In this document: positions 59,629 to 64,000 of the stretch, piece after piece
Layout: the number at the start of each line of letters is the position of its first letter
How positions within the stretch are numbered: position 1 is the first letter of the stretch
NCBI RefSeq assembly: GCF_000733125.1
Contig: NZ_JPHU01000005.1
Span: forward strand, 1-64,000
Direction of reading: 5' to 3'
Length of the DNA: 64,000 nt
Origin: Parvularcula oceani
Lineage (GTDB): Bacteria; Pseudomonadota; Alphaproteobacteria; Caulobacterales; Parvularculaceae
Translations under genes and position numbers: made by a program
Notes under the pieces: generated by a model
Told to the model about the DNA's origin: nothing
Seen by the model: only the letters and a program-made list of their open reading frames with translations
Databases searched by the model: none

Positions 59629-60570
59629 ATGAAGCTGCTCTCCGGCAACGCCAACACGCCTCTCGCCGAGGATATCGCGCGGCAGCTCGATACGCCGCTG
59701 ACCAGCGCCGTCACCCAGCGCTTCGCCGACTCCGAGGTCCATATCGAGGTCAAGGAGAACGTCCGCGGCGAGGACGTCTTCGTCATCCAGTCGACCTCCT
59801 GCCCGGCCAACGACAATCTGATGGAGCTCCTGATCATGGTCGACGCGCTCAGCCGCGCCTCGGCCAGCCGGATCACCGCCGTCATTCCCTATTTCGGCTA
59901 TGCCCGGCAGGATCGCAAAGCCGGGCCCAGGACGCCGATCTCGGCCAAGCTCGTGGCCAATCTCATCACCACGGCCGGCGCCGACCGCGTCCTGACGATC
60001 GACCTTCATGCGGGGCAGATCCAGGGCTTCTTCGATATCCCGACCGACAATCTCTACGCCGTGAAGGTGATGGAGCGGCATATCCGCGAGACCTATCCCA
60101 AGGATGCCGAACTGTGCGTCGTCAGCCCGGATGTCGGCGGCGTCGTGCGGGCCCGCTCCCTGTCCAAGCGCTTGGGCGACGTGCCGCTCGCCATCGTCGA
60201 CAAGCGGCGCGAGCGGGCGGGCGTGTCCGAGGTGATGAACATCATCGGCGACGTGCGCGGCAAGCACTGCATCCTGTTCGACGACATCGTCGATTCGGGC
60301 GGCACGCTGGTCAATGCGGCGGACGCGCTGATGGCCGAGGGCGCGGCCTCGGCGGCCGCCTATGTCACCCATGGCGTCCTGTCGGGGAAAGCGGTCGAGC
60401 GGATCGAGAACTCCGCCTCGCTCCAGCGCCTCGTCATCACCGATTCGATCGCCGATGACGGCCGCCGCACCGGCGCGACCAAGATCGAGGCGGTCAGCGT
60501 CGCGACCCTGCTGGCCGAGGCCATTCGCAGGATCGCCAATGAAGAGAGCGTCTCCAGCCTCTTCGACTGA
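59629..60570 (+). CDS. prs: ribose-phosphate pyrophosphokinase
   Basis: Makes PRPP from ribose-5-P and ATP, feeding purine, pyrimidine, His and Trp synthesis. 313 residues, PRPP synthase signature [18 protein letters not shown], the ATP site [19 protein letters not shown], and the PRPP loop [17 protein letters not shown]. Intact. Confidence 0.96.
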   Translation: MKLLSGNANTPLAEDIARQLDTPLTSAVTQRFADSEVHIEVKENVRGEDVFVIQSTSCPANDNLMELLIMVDALSRASASRITAVIPYFGYARQDRKAGPRTPISAKLVANLITTAGADRVLTIDLHAGQIQGFFDIPTDNLYAVKVMERHIRETYPKDAELCVVSPDVGGVVRARSLSKRLGDVPLAIVDKRRERAGVSEVMNIIGDVRGKHCILFDDIVDSGGTLVNAADALMAEGAASAAAYVTHGVLSGKAVERIENSASLQRLVITDSIADDGRRTGATKIEAVSVATLLAEAIRRIANEESVSSLFD

Positions 60571-60579
60571 CCTTCGCGC

Positions 60580-60870
60580 TCAACGCGGCGGCATGGCCGC
60601 TGCGACGTCGAAGGCCTGAAGCCGCTTCAGCACGGGCCCGCGATAGTTGTCCGGCACGTTCTCGTCGCGGATGATCCAGCCATAGAGCTCCTGATCGGGC
60701 ACTTCCAAGAGGCGCGCGAACTCTTCGGCTTCCGAATCGCTCATCTCGGCGAGGTTCGCCTGGGCGAACTTGCCGATCACGATGTCGGCTTCCTTGAAGC
60801 CGCGATGCATGGCGCGATAGAGGAGGCGTTTGCGGGCGGGGCTCAGGCCGGCGGATAGGGAATCTGTCAT
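60580..60870 (-). CDS. sdhE: succinate dehydrogenase assembly factor SdhE (Sdh5 family)
   Basis: 96 residues from ATG 60870 (MTDSLSAGLSPARKRLLYRA). HRGFKEADIVIGKFA contains the RG motif required for flavin attachment to SdhA, and VPDQELYGWIIRDENVPDNY is the second conserved block. Convergent with prs, 9 nt from it. Confidence 0.88.
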   Translation of the reverse strand: MTDSLSAGLSPARKRLLYRAMHRGFKEADIVIGKFAQANLAEMSDSEAEEFARLLEVPDQELYGWIIRDENVPDNYRGPVLKRLQAFDVAAAMPPR

Positions 60871-60999
60871 CGCCCTTAGCATATACAGTTTGCATCGAAG
60901 CGCGACTGTGACCCATCTGCGTGTTGAAGGCGCGGCAGCCCCCTGTCACATAGCGCCCCGAACACGCGGCTCTTCCGCCCTGCCCATCTGGAGTACCCG

Positions 61000-61338
61000 A
61001 TGACCTACGTCGTCACCGACGCCTGCATCGCCTGCAAATACACCGACTGCGTCGAAGTGTGCCCGGTCGACTGCTTCTACGAAGGCGAGAACTTCCTCGC
61101 GATCAAACCCGAAGAATGCATCGACTGCGGCGTCTGCGAGCCCGAATGCCCGGTCGAGGCGATCAAGCCCGACACGGAGGACCCCGACGGCAAGTGGACC
61201 GAGCTCAACGCCAAATACGCCGAGGCCTGGCCGAATATCACGCGCGCCAAGCCCGCCCTGCCCGAGGCGGATGCCATGGCCGAGGTGGAGAACAAGCTGG
61301 AGACCCATTTCAGCGAAAAGCCAGGTGAAGGCGACTGA
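61000..61338 (+). CDS. fdxA: ferredoxin FdxA (7Fe type)
   Basis: 112 residues. Two cluster-binding arrays: [18 protein letters not shown] and [16 protein letters not shown]. The second is a normal 4Fe-4S ligand set; the first has the spacing typical of the 3Fe-4S/7Fe ferredoxins of alphaproteobacteria. The C-terminal 40 residues ([19 protein letters not shown]) are the usual FdxA tail. Upstream of the CarD gene as in many relatives. Confidence 0.94.
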   Translation: MTYVVTDACIACKYTDCVEVCPVDCFYEGENFLAIKPEECIDCGVCEPECPVEAIKPDTEDPDGKWTELNAKYAEAWPNITRAKPALPEADAMAEVENKLETHFSEKPGEGD

Positions 61339-61453
61339 GCGGCTGTCGGACTCCAGCGCTTACCGCAATTCAATACCACGGCGGTCTGGCGTACTGGATT
61401 TTTATGACAGTTTGTGCTATCTCTTGTCAGAGGCTGATGGTTCAGCGGGAGGG

Positions 61454-61480
61454 AGGCCGCCTTCGCGGGCGGTCTTTTTC
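61454..61480 (+). terminator. rho-independent terminator after fdxA
   Basis: An 8-bp stem (aggccgcc / ggcggtct, one G-U pair) with a 6-nt loop is followed by ttttc. It lies about 115 nt downstream of the fdxA stop and 70 nt ahead of the CarD gene. Confidence 0.75.
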
Positions 61481-61549
61481 TTGCGTGCGAAAAGGACCGT
61501 TCGCTGCCCCGCCGGAATTGGGCTTCGGCGACACCAGAAAGGAGAGGTC

Positions 61550-62434
61550 GTGAGCAAGACGACTCCTACCGACAAGATCGAACAAAGCCAATCCTCCGCC
61601 AAGGCCAAGCCGGCAGACACCAAGGCTGCCCGCTCGCCGAGCAAGGCGCGAACTCCCGCCAAGAAGACCACCGCCACCCGGACCGCAGCCAAGAAGGCCG
61701 AGGCCACGAAATCGGCGACCAAGCCGAAACCGGCGGCCAAGAAGGCGACCTCCAAGACATCCACCGCCAAGAGTGAGAAGAAAGCGTCAGTGAGCACAAC
61801 GAAAGCCGTCGCGAAGTCCAGCAAAGCCAAACCCGAAGCCGCGGGAGACGAGGAGAAGCCGAAGATCGCGCCGGCGCCGCTCCGCCCCGCGCTGCGCGTC
61901 GCGCGCCGGGCCGAGGCCAATCGCGACAAGAACCAGACCTTCAAGGTCAAGACGAAGATCGTCTATCCCGCCCACGGCGTCGGCTACATCACCGAAATCG
62001 AGAAGCAGGAGATCGCGGGCATGGCGATCGAGCTCTTCGTCATCGATTTCGAGCATGAGAAGATGAAGCTGCGCGTGCCGGTGAACAAGGCCGCCGCTTC
62101 GGGCATGCGCAACCTTTCGAGCCCCGAGCGGATCGACGAGATGATGGAGCTGATCGAGGGCAAGGCCCGCGTGAAGCGCACCATGTGGTCGCGCCGGGCG
62201 CAGGAATACGAAGCCAAGATCAATTCGGGCGACCTGCAGGCCGTGTCCGAAGTCGTGCGCGACCTGTTCCGCGCCGACGATCAGCCCGAGCAGTCCTATT
62301 CGGAGCGCCAGCTCTTCGAGCAGGCGCGTGAGCGCCTGGGCCGAGAAGTCGCCGCCGTGCGCCGCAAGTCGCTCGACAATGCGATCAAGGAGATCCACTC
62401 CCATCTCGACAAGAAGGAGAAGGCGGACGGCTGA
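61550..62434 (+). CDS. CarD-family transcriptional regulator with histone H1-like N-terminus
   Basis: 294 residues from GTG 61550, which has the Shine-Dalgarno aaggagaggtc just upstream. Residues about 1-110 are Lys/Ala/Thr/Pro-rich (AKKTTATRTAAKKAEATKSA), like histone H1/AlgP-type tails and probably disordered and DNA- or RNA-binding. Residues about 125-290 are a CarD/CdnL domain: FKVKTKIVYPAHGVGYITEI, MAIELFVIDFEHEKMKLRVP, then helical C-terminal DNA-binding part. CarD contacts RNA polymerase beta and stabilises open promoters at rRNA and housekeeping genes. Confidence 0.9.
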   Translation: MSKTTPTDKIEQSQSSAKAKPADTKAARSPSKARTPAKKTTATRTAAKKAEATKSATKPKPAAKKATSKTSTAKSEKKASVSTTKAVAKSSKAKPEAAGDEEKPKIAPAPLRPALRVARRAEANRDKNQTFKVKTKIVYPAHGVGYITEIEKQEIAGMAIELFVIDFEHEKMKLRVPVNKAAASGMRNLSSPERIDEMMELIEGKARVKRTMWSRRAQEYEAKINSGDLQAVSEVVRDLFRADDQPEQSYSERQLFEQARERLGREVAAVRRKSLDNAIKEIHSHLDKKEKADG

Positions 62435-62480
62435 GGCCGCTCTTCCTTCCCGGCTGCCCGGCAGCACCAATTTTGAAAAA

Positions 62481-62510
62481 AGCGGCGGCCTTGCCCGCCG
62501 CTTTTTTTCG
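62481..62510 (+). terminator. rho-independent terminator after the CarD gene
   Basis: An 8-bp perfect stem (agcggcgg / ccgccgct) with a 6-nt loop is followed by seven T residues. The opposite strand also has a T-run before the stem, so it may work in both directions. Confidence 0.9.
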
Positions 62511-62566
62511 TTCGGGCCCGCGGTGCACAGAAGCCTTGCAGCCTGTCACCGCCATGCATACTTTCC

Positions 62567-62580
62567 GTTTATCGATAAAC
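62567..62580. promoter_or_regulatory. 14-bp perfect palindrome just upstream of the second DUF885 gene
   Basis: gtttatcgataaac is a perfect palindrome ending 17 bases before the ATG at 62598. It is AT-rich in an otherwise GC-rich stretch. It may be an operator or part of a 5' leader; no ligand or factor can be named. Confidence 0.4.
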
Positions 62581-62597
62581 AGCGGAGAGTATCCCTG

Positions 62598-64000
62598 ATG
62601 ATCAAGACCTCCACCGCCGCCGCCGGCCTCGCGCTTCTCGTCTTCGCCGCGCCGGCAGACGCCCAGCAGGCGGCCGAGGATGCCAATGCGAAGTTCGACC
62701 GCATCCTGGACGAGGCGACCACCGAGCTTTTCCAGATCGCGCCCATCTATGCGAGCATGCTGAGCGTCTCCGAAGAGGAGGCCGGCGGGCGCTACAAGGA
62801 TCGGTTCGGCACGCCCGGCATCGAAGGCTATAACGAGATGGAGGCGCTGACCGACCGCATCGAGGCGCGGCTCGAGACGCTGAACGTGGACGAGCTGACG
62901 CCGGAGCGGCGGGAATGGCTGGCCATCCTCATGAGCGATCAGCAGGTCGCCGAGGAACTCGACACGATCGAGGACGAGACGGGATACTACCTCGCCGGGA
63001 GCTTTTCGAGCCCCTACGTCGTCACGCAGATCGGCGGCGCCCATGTCGACCTGCCCCAGTTCATGACGCAGCTTCACGGGCTCTCATCGCAGGACGATGC
63101 CGATGCCTATATCGCGCGCCTCGAGCAGTTCGACGAGCAGTTCGAGGGCGTGATCGAACTCCTCGAAGCCAATGCCGAAGCCGGCGCCGTGCCTCCCGCC
63201 TATGCGGTCGAAGGCGCGATCCGGAACGCCGAGCTGTTCATCGAGCCGTCGGCCGAAGAGAACGTCCTGTCCACCCATCTCGTCTCCAAGCTGGCTGATC
63301 TCGGCATCGAGGATGCGGAAGGCTACGAGCAGCGCGTGACGAGCGCGGTCGAGAACTCGGTCTATCCCGCCTATCGCGATCTCATCGCGTCGCTGGAGGC
63401 CCTGCGCGAGCAGGCGACGCCGGAAGCCGGCGTCTGGGACATCCCCGAGGGTGAGCAGCTCTACAACGTGCTGATCCGCAGCAATGGCGAGAGCAAGCTG
63501 TCGGGCGAGGAGGTGCACGAGCTCGGCCTGCGGGAGGTCGCGCGCATCCAGGGCGAGATGGAGGCGATCTTCGAGGATCTCGGCATGACCGAAGGGACGA
63601 TCGGCGAACGCCTGATCGCGCTGACCGAGGACCCCGAGCAGATCTTCCCGAACACGCCCGAGGGCAAGGAAGAGCTTCTCGCCTATGTCCGCCGGCTGAC
63701 GGCCGAGGCGGAAGAGGTGATGGGCGAATATTTCCTCGTCACGCCCGAAAGCAGCGTCGTGGTGCAGCCCGTTCCCGAATACGCCCAGGAAGGCGCGCCG
63801 GGCGGCTCCTACATGTCGCCGGCCGAGGACGGCTCGCGTCCCGGCATGTTCATGATCAATCTGCGCGACACGGCGGCGCAGCCGAAATGGTCGCTGCCCA
63901 CCCTCACCTATCACGAGACGGTGCCCGGGCATCACTTCCAGCTCGCTCTCGCGACGGACGCCAAGGATACGCCGCTCCTCGTCCGGCAGATGGCCTCCTC
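62598..64000 (+). CDS. DUF885 family protein, 3' end cut by window
   Basis: ATG 62598 begins MIKTSTAAAGLALLVFAAPADAQ, a Sec signal peptide (no lipobox). About 467 residues lie in the window. HETVPGHH near residue 440 is the zinc-site motif of the family, preceded by DGSRPGMFMINLRD. It is a distant paralogue of the lipoprotein at 24691, likely an exported metallopeptidase. The C-terminal part (with the expected downstream Glu) lies beyond the window. Confidence 0.85.
   Translation, partial: MIKTSTAAAGLALLVFAAPADAQQAAEDANAKFDRILDEATTELFQIAPIYASMLSVSEEEAGGRYKDRFGTPGIEGYNEMEALTDRIEARLETLNVDELTPERREWLAILMSDQQVAEELDTIEDETGYYLAGSFSSPYVVTQIGGAHVDLPQFMTQLHGLSSQDDADAYIARLEQFDEQFEGVIELLEANAEAGAVPPAYAVEGAIRNAELFIEPSAEENVLSTHLVSKLADLGIEDAEGYEQRVTSAVENSVYPAYRDLIASLEALREQATPEAGVWDIPEGEQLYNVLIRSNGESKLSGEEVHELGLREVARIQGEMEAIFEDLGMTEGTIGERLIALTEDPEQIFPNTPEGKEELLAYVRRLTAEAEEVMGEYFLVTPESSVVVQPVPEYAQEGAPGGSYMSPAEDGSRPGMFMINLRDTAAQPKWSLPTLTYHETVPGHHFQLALATDAKDTPLLVRQMAS

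Overview
The window looks like chromosomal DNA of a high-GC alphaproteobacterium. Conserved gene neighbourhoods point that way: glyS-ppdK, DUF2066-hda-ppk-ppx, HDAC/xseB/dxs/tlyA, lgt-midA-pgeF, fdxA-carD and an SdhE gene. The protein types and codon bias would suit a Caulobacterales/Parvularculales-like lineage, but I cannot fix the genus from sequence alone.

Bases 1 to about 4780 are an accessory region on the 3' side of a tRNA-Gly gene. It is a mosaic of lower-GC genes and debris. It holds a tightly overlapping trio of unknown genes (one cut by the window edge), an apparent IS3-family left-end scrap, and the C-terminal part of an RHS polymorphic toxin with three in-frame TAG codons and a PD-(D/E)xK-like nuclease tip. 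A complete IS630-family element sits in the last codons of that toxin, and a probable DUF7832-type immunity gene lies just beyond it. An IS5-family transposase scrap and a decayed pRiA4b ORF-3-like gene follow. The RHS tip and its immunity gene read as a toxin-immunity module that has been interrupted and is decaying.

From 4782 to the right edge the content is mostly core. 4.8-9.8 kb: tRNA-Gly, tRNA-Tyr, rlmB, an EF-hand protein, ndk, a DUF4870 protein, an ABC-F ATPase and a small acidic lipoprotein. 9.8-16.6 kb: lolCD, a phosphoesterase, an acyl-CoA dehydrogenase, the tRNA t6A synthase gene and a SleB-type hydrolase. 16.8-24.6 kb: ppdK, glyS (carrying palindromic-repeat insertions inside the coding sequence), two small proteins, an MpaB-like oxygenase and pdhA. 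24.7-31 kb: secreted or lipoprotein genes (DUF885 peptidase-like, sialate esterase-like, DUF5666). 31-46 kb: anmK, tyrS, prmA, rnd, the polyphosphate and Hda cluster, purMN, a hydrolase-OsmC fusion, chorismate mutase and two thioesterases. 46-55 kb, minus strand: RNA methyltransferases, dxs, a glycosyltransferase, xseB, a histidine phosphatase, a deacetylase and proC. 55-64 kb: YbjN, UbiK, PaiB, lgt, midA, pgeF, prs, sdhE, fdxA, a CarD regulator with a histone-H1-like N-terminus, and a second DUF885 protein cut by the window edge.

Functionally, the core part covers translation (tRNAs, TyrS, GlyS, RlmB, TlyA, RlmD-like, PrmA, TsaC), lipoprotein maturation and sorting (Lgt, LolCD), nucleotide synthesis (PurM, PurN, Prs, Ndk), polyphosphate turnover (Ppk, Ppx) and replication control (Hda). 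The main novelty candidates are the toxin-immunity module broken up by IS630, the uniform C-to-T amber mutations in the island, and palindromic repeats that extend protein-coding genes.
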